Positions 44,251-52,760 of a DNA stretch of 64,000 bases are shown in pieces. The stretch spans positions 372,001 through 436,000 of the forward strand of contig NZ_JAEULM010000044.1 in NCBI RefSeq assembly GCF_016793825.1. The letters run 5' to 3'. A program made the translations under genes and the position numbers. The stretch is from Sphingopyxis sp. GTDB lineage: Bacteria; Pseudomonadota; Alphaproteobacteria; Sphingomonadales; Sphingomonadaceae. The notes below the pieces were generated by a model that worked only from the letters and a program-made list of their open reading frames with translations, searched no databases and was not told the DNA's origin. Within the stretch, counting starts at the first letter, position 1. Each line of letters begins with the position of its first letter.

Positions 44251-46008
44251 TCAGATGCCGAGGCCGCGCTTGCGGCCTAGCGCCCAGTCGATGCCGCCAC
44301 CGGCCCGGACGACGCCGGAGACCTGACGGCCGAGTTGCTGTTCGAGGGGGCTGGCCCAGGGCACGAGCCGGAAGCCAAGGCCATCGTCGATCATGGCGAA
44401 GCGGCCCGACGCCAGCGCGAGGCGCTGGCGGACGACGCCCGCGATCTTCTCGCCGGATGCGGTGGGCCGGTAGGTCCGCCCGGTTTCGCCCGCGATCTTT
44501 GCGCCGACGGAATCCAGCTCACGCTTGCGCAGCGTGTCGAGCATCCCGCGCTCGAACACCGTGCGCTCGCCGAAGCGCCGCGCCAGCCCCTCCTTGACGA
44601 GATGGTCGGTGCGCGAATCCATCGCTCGATGTACTTCCGCGCCGAACCCGCCGTCCGCCACACCCGCGCCGCGCTCGATAAGGCGATGGTCGAGCCAGGT
44701 CGCGCCGGGCGCTTTCACCTGTGCGGCAAGGTCGAGGTCCGATCGCGTCGCCAGCACGAGCGTCGGCTTCTCCTCGCCGGGCCGTCCAACGCCACGCAGT
44801 TCGACGATGCCGCCGAGCTTGGGGCTATGCTCCAGCGCCTCGATGCCGGGTAGCCGGACATGATGGGTCCGCCCGTCCGTGCCGTCGATCACGGCATAGG
44901 CGGCTCCATAGAGTTCGTCGTGCAGCCCCTTGTCGATCAGCCGGCCGACGATCGGCTTCTCGGGCGCACCGCTGACGACCGCATAGCTATCGAGCGGGCG
45001 ATGCTGTCCCTGATCCTTCAGTGCCTGGCCGATGGTGCGGATGATGTCGCCGCGCGTGCCCAGCTCGCGCAACTTCGTCTGCGCCCCCTCGGCGACCGCC
45101 CATCGGCCCGGATCGCCCTCGGCCGCGAGCCCCATCGTCTTCAGATGTTGCAACCGCCCGACCATCAAACGGCGGAGACGCGGATCGTCCGGGCCAGGCC
45201 GCTCGGCGCGCAGGTCGATCACACCCAGTTCGTCGGCGGCGCGCCCGATCTCTGCATCGAGCCGGGTCCAGCGCTCGGCCGTCACCTCTCGGTCGAGCGC
45301 GCGCTGCACTTCATGCTCGGGCTTCGGCCCCAGCTCGGCGAAGGCCAGTTCCTCGGCGCGCGAGCGCAGGCCGTGGCCGATATAGTCGCGGGCAATAACG
45401 AGATCCTGGCCCTGATCGTTGACGCCGCGCACCAGCAGATGGACGTGCGGGTTGTCGGTATTCCAGTGATCGACCGCTACCCAATCGAGCCGCGTGCCGA
45501 GGTCGCTTTCCATCTGCCGGACGAGATCGCGGGTGTATTCGCGCAGGTCGGTCAACTCGGCCGCATCCTCGGGCGAGACGATGATGCGGAAATGGTGCCG
45601 ATCATCCTTGCATCGCTCGGCGAAGCCACGATCGTCGGCGCGGTCCCCGTCCGAGTCGAACATGCGCGTCGGCGAGCCGTCGCGGGTCACGCCGTCGCGT
45701 TTCAGATAGGCGATGTGCGCGGACAGCGGCGCCATGCGCCGCCCGCCCCGGCTGCGGGCGGTGACAGGCAGCATCTTGACCAACACCCGGCGCTGCGATC
45801 CGAACAGCCGACTGCGGGCGAAGGCCGTGCGGCCCTGTCCGAAATGCGAGTGGCCGCCACGGCGCGGCCCGCCGGCGGTGCGCCGGCCGCTGCTGTGGAT
45901 CGCCGCGACGCGCAGCACTTCGGCGACAAGGCCGCGTGCGTTGCGCCCCTGCGCCTTGCTGCGCTTGGCCTTGCCCGGCCGGACGCGAAAGTCGCTGTCC
46001 TCGGTCAT
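44251..46008 (-). CDS. rlxS: Relaxase RlxS (DUF3363, VirD2-like)
   Basis: A 585-residue relaxase. The N-terminus is basic (RPGKAKRSKAQGRNARG). The HUH motif is in VDHWNTDNPHVHLLVRG near 188, and DUF3363 fills the C-terminal half. A plausible catalytic tyrosine is in REYTRDLVRQME or ARDYIGHG. It nicks the element at oriT and is carried into the recipient. The start at 46008 is chosen because upstream in-frame sequence is non-protein-like; the ribosome site is weak. Confidence 0.92.
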   Translation of the reverse strand: MTEDSDFRVRPGKAKRSKAQGRNARGLVAEVLRVAAIHSSGRRTAGGPRRGGHSHFGQGRTAFARSRLFGSQRRVLVKMLPVTARSRGGRRMAPLSAHIAYLKRDGVTRDGSPTRMFDSDGDRADDRGFAERCKDDRHHFRIIVSPEDAAELTDLREYTRDLVRQMESDLGTRLDWVAVDHWNTDNPHVHLLVRGVNDQGQDLVIARDYIGHGLRSRAEELAFAELGPKPEHEVQRALDREVTAERWTRLDAEIGRAADELGVIDLRAERPGPDDPRLRRLMVGRLQHLKTMGLAAEGDPGRWAVAEGAQTKLRELGTRGDIIRTIGQALKDQGQHRPLDSYAVVSGAPEKPIVGRLIDKGLHDELYGAAYAVIDGTDGRTHHVRLPGIEALEHSPKLGGIVELRGVGRPGEEKPTLVLATRSDLDLAAQVKAPGATWLDHRLIERGAGVADGGFGAEVHRAMDSRTDHLVKEGLARRFGERTVFERGMLDTLRKRELDSVGAKIAGETGRTYRPTASGEKIAGVVRQRLALASGRFAMIDDGLGFRLVPWASPLEQQLGRQVSGVVRAGGGIDWALGRKRGLGI

Positions 46009-46123
46009 GGCCGGGCCGCTTTCGGTCGAAAATGGCCTGCGGTGCCATTCGAGGCGTTGTTTTCTCTGCCTTTTTTCTTCCGTGCGGCACGCGCGCCGAC
46101 CGACGCCCCCATGTGAAGCCACG

Positions 46124-46170
46124 GAAAAGCCAGAGCTTTTCGGCGAAACGGGGTGCGGCTTATATCTTGC
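46124..46170. other. Candidate origin of transfer (oriT) upstream of rlxS
   Basis: In the 238-base gap between rlxS and the lytic transglycosylase, an inverted repeat GAAAAGC/GCTTTTC (46124-46130, 46135-46141) lies 20 bases before TATATCTTGC (46161-46170). The latter resembles the P-type nic consensus ATC(C/T)TG-C cut by RP4/VirD2-like relaxases. Position beside the relaxase gene supports the call, but the exact nick site is inferred. Confidence 0.4.
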
Positions 46171-46246
46171 CCTCGCACCTCCCCCCAGTTTCCTGCCCTC
46201 CCGGTTCCCTTGTTGAATCCGGTGGCCGATCGGGAGCGAGCACCGG

Positions 46247-47011
46247 TCATTGCGGTCGGCCCGCGCGGGCGCGGGGAACGAACAACGTGTCCGCCTGCGT
46301 TTCCGGTGACGAAGGCACAGCGCCTTCTTGCGCTTCGGTAGGACGTGGCGCGATCGTTGACGGCGCATCGGATGTGTCGTCCGATTGCGCGGCCGGCGAC
46401 ACGGACCCGCTGCCTGTGATGCGGACGAACAGCGCCGCACGACGCCACGCGAAGCGATCCGGCGGCGCACTCACCGCCGTTTCGACCGCTCCCGGTGCGC
46501 CAACTACGGCCGTAAGTTGCGCGAGATAGCCGACCGTCTCGGCGGGCAGCGGGCGGCCGCGCGATACATAGTCATCGTAGCGCCCCGGTCCCGCATTATA
46601 GGCCGCCAGCATCGCGCTAGGATTGCCGTAGCGGTCGTGCATCTCGCGCAGATAAGCCGCACCCGCCATGATGTTGTCGCGCACGTCGAACGGGTCGGTT
46701 CCGAGACCGTAACGGGCGCGCAGCCCTGCCCAGGTCGCGGGCATGATCTGCATCAGCCCCATCGCGCCAGCCCGCGAGACGGCGCGCGAATTGCCTCGGC
46801 TTTCGACACGCATGACCGCCCAAATCCACACTTCGGGGATGCCGAACCGCCGCGCGGCGTCGGCGACATCGCCGGCGTAAGGATGTGCTGCGACCGGGAC
46901 GGCGACGGTCGCTTGTTGCGCCCAAGCCGTTCCCGGCGCAGCGCCACTGGACAGCAGAACGGCGGCAATCAATATGGCCGAACCGACTCCGCTTCGCCGC
47001 CAGCCTGCCAC
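46247..47011 (-). CDS. Lytic transglycosylase of the conjugation system (VirB1-like)
   Basis: A 254-residue secreted enzyme. With a GTG start at 47011 the N-terminus is a signal peptide (SAILIAAVLLSSGAAPGTAWA). The SLT domain follows: WIWAVMRVESRGN with the catalytic glutamate, GAMGLMQIMPATWAGL and YNAGPGRYDDYV. It opens peptidoglycan for the mating channel. A GTG at 47158 would add 49 low-quality residues; I consider it less likely. The C-terminal 60 residues are low-complexity. Confidence 0.87.
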   Translation of the reverse strand: MAGWRRSGVGSAILIAAVLLSSGAAPGTAWAQQATVAVPVAAHPYAGDVADAARRFGIPEVWIWAVMRVESRGNSRAVSRAGAMGLMQIMPATWAGLRARYGLGTDPFDVRDNIMAGAAYLREMHDRYGNPSAMLAAYNAGPGRYDDYVSRGRPLPAETVGYLAQLTAVVGAPGAVETAVSAPPDRFAWRRAALFVRITGSGSVSPAAQSDDTSDAPSTIAPRPTEAQEGAVPSSPETQADTLFVPRARAGRPQ

Positions 47012-47162
47012 CGTGCTCTCTGCGGTAAAGGGTTCGCGCGAAGCGCCGACCTTCGGCCGCCCTTGACCTCCGCTGCGCGCGTTGGCCGGCCTTGGGCCGA
47101 GCGGGACGAAGGGATGAGACGGCTTTCCCGCGAACAAAGGGATGAAGATGGATCGCACCGGC

Positions 47163-47495
47163 TCAGTCCTGCTCGCGCGTCTTTGGCTGGCGATTCCAGC
47201 GCAGCGACCAGGCCGATTTGTCGCCCGTGGTCTGGAACAGCGCGGCGCGGATCGGCTGTGCGAACGCGGGGTCGTCGATGCGCACCGAGACGTAATCTCC
47301 CGCGCGCTCGCCGGTCTCGTTCCAGCCCGCGCCTATCTCCGGGCCTTCGCTGTCGCCGCGGTGGACGCGCCAGTCGGGCGCCTTGTCGGCGTCGCTCTGC
47401 TCGGCCGGAACGATCGAGATACGGATGTCGAGCGTCGCTGTCTCGATGATGCCTTCATAGCCGTTTTCGGTGCGGAAAAAGCTGCCGATCTGCAT
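47163..47495 (-). CDS. DUF736 domain protein
   Basis: A 110-residue protein starting MQIGSFFRTENGYEGIIETA, the signature opening of DUF736 proteins found in sphingomonad and rhizobial plasmids and elements, with NETGERAGDYVSVRIDDP later. Function unknown. It is encoded between the lytic transglycosylase and TraF genes. Confidence 0.88.
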   Translation of the reverse strand: MQIGSFFRTENGYEGIIETATLDIRISIVPAEQSDADKAPDWRVHRGDSEGPEIGAGWNETGERAGDYVSVRIDDPAFAQPIRAALFQTTGDKSAWSLRWNRQPKTREQD

Positions 47496-47530
47496 GGGAA
47501 TGTCCTTTCGTTTGGTGGGTGGAGGGGGAT

Positions 47531-48088
47531 TCAAGGCCGAGCTGCACGCCACGTCAGCGGCGCTTCGGGGGTGTCGCGGGTGATGATCGGGATCGCGCGG
47601 CCGAGTACGGTTGAGGCTGGCAGCGGCCCGAAATAGCGACCGTCCAAGCTGTCGGGATGATCGGGGTTGAGCAGCAGCAGCTCACCGGCTGCGAGCGTGC
47701 GGCAACCTTGCCACGCGGGCAGCGGACGGCCGACCCGGTCCCGGATCAGGGCGACGGCAACCGCCCGCTCGTCAACGCTGACTGTGGCGCCGATCCGGCA
47801 AACGCGCTGCCCCGTCTTGGCGGCGACATGCTTCAACAGCGGCACGTCGTGGCCGAGATAGCCGCGCTCAGCCATCCAATGGCCGAGCCGTTCGGGCGGC
47901 GCGACGGCGATAAGCGCGCCAACGGGCGGATCGCTGTCGGGCCGTATGCGATAAAGGCCGAGGGGCGCGCTCGCGCTAGCGTTCCAGATGATGCGCGGCA
48001 GCGGATCGGTCAGCGCGACGGCAGCAAATGACAGGACAAACACTGACGCAGCGGCGGCGGTCGCGCGAAAATAGAAACGGCGCGTCAT
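47531..48088 (-). CDS. traF: TraF-type S26 signal peptidase
   Basis: A 185-residue inner-membrane serine peptidase: N-terminal membrane segment, then SASAPLGLYRI (serine nucleophile in the ASxPxGLY motif) and LLKHVAAKTGQRVC (lysine of the Ser/Lys dyad). In RP4, TraF matures and cyclises the TrbC pilin. It overlaps the DUF2840 gene by four bases. Confidence 0.92.
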   Translation of the reverse strand: MTRRFYFRATAAAASVFVLSFAAVALTDPLPRIIWNASASAPLGLYRIRPDSDPPVGALIAVAPPERLGHWMAERGYLGHDVPLLKHVAAKTGQRVCRIGATVSVDERAVAVALIRDRVGRPLPAWQGCRTLAAGELLLLNPDHPDSLDGRYFGPLPASTVLGRAIPIITRDTPEAPLTWRAARP

Positions 48089-48591
48089 CCCTCGATCTCC
48101 CGGCGCTTGAGCCAGGCGCGATGACGCTCCTGTGTGTAAGGACGCGGGATTTGTCCGGCGGCGATGCGGTTATGAACGTGCCGCCAGTGGTCGGGCGCGG
48201 CGTCGCACGGATCGACGCCGGCCGCCTCGGTCGCGTCGATCGCGACGAGCACTTGGCTGACCTTGGGCCAGCCCTCGACCTTGAGCAGGATGTCGCCACC
48301 CGGCCGCACGAACGGCAACGTGGTGAACGGCTCGCTCTTGCCGACCGCGCGCACGATGTCGATGCGCGAATTGATCGTGCCATAGTCGTTCGCCGCCCAG
48401 CGGACGAACGCGAAGATCGCGCCGGGCCGAAAGCGGACGATGCGGCGGCGGCGATCGACGATCTCGTCCACGGTAACGCGGCCAAACCTGATCCAGTGCT
48501 CGATCCGCTTCTCGATCCAGGTCAGTTCAACGCGGGTCATACCGTCGTCGGACGGCTGGTGGTGACGCATGGGTGACGGCGGGACGGTCAT
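48085..48591 (-). CDS. DUF2840 domain protein
   Basis: A 168-residue protein with the DUF2840 pattern TRVELTWIEKRIEHWIRFGR, FRPGAIFAFVRWAANDYGT and HVHNRIAAGQIPRPYT. Always near traF in Tn4371-like elements; function unknown. It begins in an ATGA overlap with the upstream HTH gene. Confidence 0.87.
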   Translation of the reverse strand: MTVPPSPMRHHQPSDDGMTRVELTWIEKRIEHWIRFGRVTVDEIVDRRRRIVRFRPGAIFAFVRWAANDYGTINSRIDIVRAVGKSEPFTTLPFVRPGGDILLKVEGWPKVSQVLVAIDATEAAGVDPCDAAPDHWRHVHNRIAAGQIPRPYTQERHRAWLKRREIEG

Positions 48592-48854
48592 CGCCGGCTC
48601 CGGGCGATGGCCGAATCCTTGCGCGGCATAAGGTCGTCCTGACCCGGATCGGACGTCGAATGCTTGATACCGATGTCGGCCCATGCTCGCAGGTCATCGA
48701 CCGAATAGACGACGCGACCGCCGATTCGGCGGTAAGCGGGGCCGGTGCCGAAATAGCGGTGTTTCTCCAGCGTGCGACCGGAAAGGCCAAGGAAGCGTGC
48801 GGCTTCCGGCGTGCGCAGGAAGCGGGGCGGCAAGTTGGTGGGCGTATCGGACAA
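48588..48854 (-). CDS. AlpA-like helix-turn-helix protein
   Basis: An 88-residue protein with a MerR/AlpA type winged HTH: PPRFLRTPEAARFLGLSGRT, then KHRYFGTGPAYRRIGGRVV. Such proteins act as excisionases or activators in mobile elements. The start appears to be TTG at 48854, supported by AGGAG eight bases upstream. In related elements repA and parA usually follow this gene; here DUF2840 follows immediately. Confidence 0.87.
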   Translation of the reverse strand: MSDTPTNLPPRFLRTPEAARFLGLSGRTLEKHRYFGTGPAYRRIGGRVVYSVDDLRAWADIGIKHSTSDPGQDDLMPRKDSAIARSRR

Positions 48855-48983
48855 GTGACGGCTCCTGCGGGTGGTGGCGGCAGGAGGCGTAATTGTCAGA
48901 ATGCAAGCGGCTGGGTGGGGTATGAAGATGTGCGGCTGCGCGGATGTGACCCCCCCCCGCGACAGCGGGCCGGAGTGGGCGAT

Positions 48984-49652
48984 TCAGCGGATGCGGAGCA
49001 GCTTGCGGTAGTCACCTTTCATCATGGCGATGCCATCACGGACTAGGCGAACCACGAATGACCGGGTCGCTGACATTTTCCAGTCGCTAGCGGAGAGCTT
49101 GGTCGCATCCTCGCGCCCCAGCTCGACCGCGATCTGGCGATAGGTTGCACCGCCATCACGCAAATCAAGGGCGCGGAGGATCAGGTTTAGGCGGGCCAAA
49201 CGATAGGGTGTGAGCGGCCAACCGCGCGGCAACGGACCGGCCTCCCGGCCGAGCAGCCGCCGATGGAAGCGCAACAGGGTGGCGATGCGGGTAACGAAGT
49301 CCCGGTCGAGCGGAACGATGGCGGCGAGCGGCCGGCCGGGTGTCGAGTTACGCAGCCACAGACGGTGCTCGCCGGCCGCGTCAGCGACAATGACATGGCG
49401 CCCGTCAATCCCCGCTAAGTCCGCGAGCAGCGCACCGAGCGTGCGTGGATCGACCGGCTGGGCGGTCGCGAAACCATCCGGCGCGGCGTCGAGGATGACG
49501 GTCACGGCGGACAGCTCTGGCCGCCAGATGATGGGGTCGGTCAGGTCATCCGGCGCCGTGGCGAAAGGATAACCCCCAATGCCGCGCGAACACCGTTTCG
49601 GCGGCGTTCTTGGCGACGGCGCCGTCTGCGATGCGCTGCTGCATCTGCGCAT
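48984..49652 (-). CDS. DUF2285 domain protein, N-terminus interrupted by frameshift
   Basis: The frame encodes a DUF2285 domain: LARLNLILRALDLRDGGATY, RQIAVELGRE, RSFVVRLVRDGIAMMKGDY ending RKLLRIR. Its upstream part (MRRCSSASQTAPSP) is not protein-like and lacks a ribosome site. The natural start is instead the DUF6499 gene just upstream, in another frame; see that entry. These proteins are thought to be DNA-binding regulators of the element. Confidence 0.75.
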   Translation of the reverse strand: MRRCSSASQTAPSPRTPPKRCSRGIGGYPFATAPDDLTDPIIWRPELSAVTVILDAAPDGFATAQPVDPRTLGALLADLAGIDGRHVIVADAAGEHRLWLRNSTPGRPLAAIVPLDRDFVTRIATLLRFHRRLLGREAGPLPRGWPLTPYRLARLNLILRALDLRDGGATYRQIAVELGREDATKLSASDWKMSATRSFVVRLVRDGIAMMKGDYRKLLRIR

Positions 49653-49767
49653 ATTCGGCGCGATAGGTGCGATTTCGGCGTAAAAACTCGGCGGCTATGT
49701 CGGCGCGCCCCAGCGCATCGGACAGTCTGCCGATGCGCCGCTGGCGACGCGCTGGCGGCGTCGGCAT
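49546..49767 (-). CDS. DUF6499 (transcriptional-regulator-like) domain protein
   Basis: A 73-residue frame with the DUF6499 pattern DIAAEFLRRNRTYRAEYAQM and a final FARHWGLSF. In the usual single-protein arrangement the WGL motif continues directly into DUF2285. Here a run of five C (49573-49577; G on the coding strand) separates the frames. Loss of one base would give HWGYPFATAPDDLTDP and join the two into one 260-residue protein. So this is either a frameshift mutation, a sequence error or a programmed frameshift. Confidence 0.7.
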   Translation of the reverse strand: MPTPPARRQRRIGRLSDALGRADIAAEFLRRNRTYRAEYAQMQQRIADGAVAKNAAETVFARHWGLSFRHGAG

Positions 49768-49922
49768 GGCATCCTCTCAATCACGCTTTTAGCGCGGCCT
49801 ATGAAAGGTCCAAGATCGTCATGTAGAGTACGCGCGATAGCGCTAAGTGTGCTCACAACCATGCCGTGTAGGCAGTAATGTGAACTGGCGATTGGTCCGA
49901 AATGGAGAGTAATATTAACTAT

Positions 49923-50186
49923 TTAGCCGCGCCCTGTTCTTAGCAAATAGGCGTACCCGATTTCCGTCATCCATCGCGCACGGACAAGGTGGCTTTCGTG
50001 CATGAGCTTTGCACGATCCGGCTCACGTGCAACGTCGATACCGAAGATCAAACCAGCGGTTTCACGCCAATCCGCCCCGACGGCATCAGCGTCGAGCAAC
50101 CACAAGTAATCGCTGAGATGGCCTTCATCATAAGCCGTAAGATCGGCAGAGTTGGGCGCGCAATCATCGAAAAATTTGTTGTTCAT
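49923..50186 (-). CDS. Small element-associated protein of unknown function
   Basis: An 87-residue protein: DEGHLSDYLWLLDADAVGAD, WRETAGLIFGIDVAREPDRA and HESHLVRARWMTEIGYAYLL. This pattern is common beside DUF2285/DUF6499 genes in proteobacterial mobile elements; possibly DNA-binding. GAGAATGAG precedes the ATG. Confidence 0.75.
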   Translation of the reverse strand: MNNKFFDDCAPNSADLTAYDEGHLSDYLWLLDADAVGADWRETAGLIFGIDVAREPDRAKLMHESHLVRARWMTEIGYAYLLRTGRG

Positions 50187-50624
50187 CTCATTCTCGCCGA
50201 TCCGTGCCCTTAACTAACTAGATCAGGTCACTGCATTTTCTATGTGCGTAATAGGCATGATTGGCGGCGAATCTTGCATGGCTCGCCGACACTCCAAAGG
50301 GCTGCTGATTTGCGGTGCGCCCCCGCAAACAGCTCCTATGACCCGTGATCGGGGAGTTGGAAAACCGGAATATCTCGGTCCCTATGACCTTTAGCCCGAG
50401 AGCCTGTTGTATACGCCACAGGCTCCCCGACCATGCGGTCAAGGATGGCGGCGTCGTCACGGCCGACGCCCAACCGGATATTCCGGGGTTTCCACGCCCC
50501 AGGCCGCCGCGTAGCGGCCCTCTGTCCTTCTACGGCAGCGGCAACGAGAATTCCACTACCAAGCGCGAGCCGGGAGCAAGCCCGGCGAGCGCACTTTTAG
50601 ACCCACTCGTTCAAGATACTGAGG
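50187..50624. other. Gene-free stretch between ssb and the small upstream gene
   Basis: No gene is visible. An eight-base inverted repeat GAGCCTGT/ACAGGCTC lies at 50400-50425. The terminator of ssb is at its right end. Confidence 0.4.
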
Positions 50625-50652
50625 AAGCCCGGCGGCTTGAGCCGCCGGGCTT
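50625..50652 (-). terminator. Terminator-like perfect hairpin after ssb
   Basis: Perfect 12-base arms (AAGCCCGGCGGC and its complement) with a four-base loop lie 13 bases beyond the ssb stop on the minus strand. The T-run is weak (CTTCCTC). Confidence 0.65.
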
Positions 50653-50665
50653 CACCTGCTCCTGG

Positions 50666-51070
50666 TCAGAACGGAATGTCATCGTCAAGGCCGTCGGAGG
50701 AGCCGCCGCCTGTCTGCGCGGGCTTTGACCGGCTCAGGAAGTCCACCGTCTCGGCGATGATCTCGCAGCCGTAGCGGTCAGCACCCTGTTGGTCGGTCCA
50801 CTTGGTATAGTGGATGCGGCCGCGGACCAGCACTTTCATGCCCTTCTCGCAATGCTCCTGAATGGTCTTGCCTAGGCCGTTAAAGGCGGTGATCCGGTGC
50901 CATTCAGTGTCCTGCACGCGATAACCGTTGTCATCCCGAACGACTTTGCCCTCCGAATAGCGGGGGCGCGAGGTTGCGAGGGTGAAGTGGGTGATATGGG
51001 TGCCGCCCTGCGTGGTGCGGCTTTCCGGATTCTGGCCGATGTTGCCGGCGAGTATGACGATGTTCTGCAT
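50666..51070 (-). CDS. ssb: Single-stranded DNA-binding protein
   Basis: A 134-residue SSB with an OB fold (MQNIVILAGNIGQNPESR, TEWHRITAFNGLGKTI, KVLVRGRIHYTKW) and the acidic partner-binding tip DDDIPF. Element-borne SSBs protect DNA arriving in the recipient. The ribosome site is weak, and the 5-prime leader contains hairpins described separately. Confidence 0.95.
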   Translation of the reverse strand: MQNIVILAGNIGQNPESRTTQGGTHITHFTLATSRPRYSEGKVVRDDNGYRVQDTEWHRITAFNGLGKTIQEHCEKGMKVLVRGRIHYTKWTDQQGADRYGCEIIAETVDFLSRSKPAQTGGGSSDGLDDDIPF

Positions 51071-51963
51071 GATCTAAGTTTCCGTTGCTTCAAGTCCGAG
51101 GGACCGTCCCTCCGACGAGACCCGGCCAAGACCGTCGGGAGGAGCAGGCATCGACGCGCAGCGGAGACCTGACCCCCAAGGCCCGAAGTGGTGCGGGCAG
51201 GCGCTTCAGCGCCAACACGGTTCGGAAGCCGCGGGGGTTGCTGGCGATAACCGAACGGGCTTAGGGGATCAGTCAGTCGGAGAGGCTGTTCGCTCGGCGA
51301 AGCGGCACGGAGCGATTTGCAAAAACAGAGGATCTCACAGCGGTGAACGCACGATCAACCCGGTAGCCGAATCTGGGCGCTGCTACTTCGCCGCTTCCTC
51401 GCCTTCGCCCTGCCATGTCGGCTGGGGTCGTTTGACGGGACAGATGGCCACGTGCGGTTTGCCGATCCCGTGTTTCTGCCGAGGACAAGACAAACCAGTC
51501 AGGCGCCGGAAAGGAACTTTGCTGGTCGCCGGCATTCCCCCGGAGAGACCGGCCCAGAGCAACAAAAGCGGCGATGGGATTTCGCCGAATGGACGCCTAG
51601 CGAGGCGCGCAGACGGGCGGCGGCGATGACTGGCATCGTAGTCATTGCCGATCCGAGTTGCGCGAGCCCGGAGGAGGCGCGCCCCGGTCTTCGTCGGTTT
51701 CATGCGGAATGACCGATAAGTCCAGCGCGGTCTAAGGGCGCTGGATATGAACGGCAGGCATGGCCCACTACCAATAAAACCGAGCGACCGCGCAAGGCAG
51801 GGATGCACTACGCAACCGCCTCTGTCCTTTCGCCAGCCGGGCCCACTGCGGTTGCAGGCTGTATGAAAAAGATGCGAGGCCGGCTCGGCGCATGTCATCG
51901 GCCAGTTTTTGCAGTCGACGCCTTCGGTGCGGTTCAGCGCCGAAGGCGGATGAAGCGTTTCGA
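51071..51963. other. Long gene-poor leader/spacer upstream of ssb
   Basis: Several open frames exist on both strands but none has a credible ribosome site with protein-like composition. On the ssb strand the leader carries a GAGGGA-CGG-TCCCTC hairpin (51098-51112) and a GCCCG..CGGGC repeat (51181-51198). The rest is unexplained. Confidence 0.4.
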
Positions 51964-52131
51964 TTAAGCCGTGAAGGGATCATATTCGTGAACGATGCTG
52001 GCCATATCCCCATCGAACTCACGTGCTTCGACGACGCCGAAGATACGGTCGCTGATCTTAAAGACGATTATGGAGGTCATCAGAGTCCGTGCGAGATTCC
52101 AGGCATGGGACTGAGCGATTTTAAGGGACAT
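51964..52131 (-). CDS. Small hypothetical protein
   Basis: A 55-residue protein: MSLKIAQSHAWNLARTLM, then SIIVFKISDRIFGVVEAREF, DGDMASIVHEYDPFTA. AGGAG lies eight bases before the ATG, and a long hairpin lies immediately upstream. An internal ATG at 52080 would give a 38-residue product. The family is not recognised. The opposite-strand frame here is longer but lacks a ribosome site. Confidence 0.45.
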   Translation of the reverse strand: MSLKIAQSHAWNLARTLMTSIIVFKISDRIFGVVEAREFDGDMASIVHEYDPFTA

Positions 52132-52141
52132 TGAACCGGCT

Positions 52142-52179
52142 CCTGTCTTTGGGAGCGGGGACCATCCCCGCTCGACAGG
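52142..52179 (-). promoter_or_regulatory. Hairpin covering the ribosome site of the 55-residue gene
   Basis: On the transcribed strand, CCTGTC pairs with GACAGG and inside that GAGCGGGGA pairs with TCCCCGCTC around a TGG triloop; five unpaired bases form a bulge. The last pairing bases overlap the AGGAG ribosome site of the gene starting at 52131, so the structure could regulate translation. Confidence 0.55.
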
Positions 52180-52196
52180 CGCCCGAAGTGTCGGGC

Positions 52197-52760
52197 GGAC
52201 GGCCGCAATCACCGCACAGGCGAAGCCTGAAGGCCGCACGCTCGCGTAGCGGACCCTTTACGGGTTGATGGCGACAGGCCATCCGTCCGACCAAGGATAG
52301 CGACTCAAAGAGCGGGGTGGTGCGCGCGGAGAACGGAGTTGGATGCCCCGACAGGGTGATTGTTCAGACCTATAGCGACTTCACCAGCGATCAACTGTGT
52401 CGAACGAGGCCAAGAGGTTGCGTTTGCGGAAACCGTAGGCGCGATCTGCGCCGGTTTTCTGCTTGGCGTCTTGGTGCTTCCCGGATGAGGCGCCCGCCGG
52501 GGCCAAGTGCGCAAATCAGCAGCCGACCCAGGAAGAAGGCATTAGCTTTGGGCAATCGCGATCACCTTGGCTGGGGCCATAGCGGAATCATGCCGAGCAA
52601 ATCAGGAATGGGAACGGATGTGGGGAGCCCCTCTTCACTTCGCACACGGGATCACACGCAACGGGCGATATGCCAGAACGGCCGGGCTTTACCTACGTCC
52701 ATGTCGGGCAATCGCCGGTGGCAGGAGGCCGCTCCCATCGGGTGACAGGTTTGGCGGCGC
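52197..52760. other. Gene-free stretch upstream of the small hypothetical gene
   Basis: No supported gene, promoter or terminator was found between the hairpins and the DUF2493 gene stop. Confidence 0.35.

Noticed and set aside
44860-46116. 418-codon plus-strand open frame
   Set aside because: It is antisense to rlxS, which has the HUH motif; no independent evidence.
48950-48958. Run of nine C as a possible phase-variable tract
   Set aside because: It lies between genes, 95 bases upstream of the HTH start, with no promoter visible around it; could be chance or a sequencing artefact.
51383-51898. 171-codon minus-strand open frame in the gap upstream of ssb
   Set aside because: The composition (many Arg, Pro, Ser) is that of random GC-rich sequence and there is no ribosome site; kept as gene-free.
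51892-52134. 80-codon plus-strand frame opposite the 55-residue gene
   Set aside because: The minus-strand gene has a good ribosome site and structured leader; the plus frame has neither.
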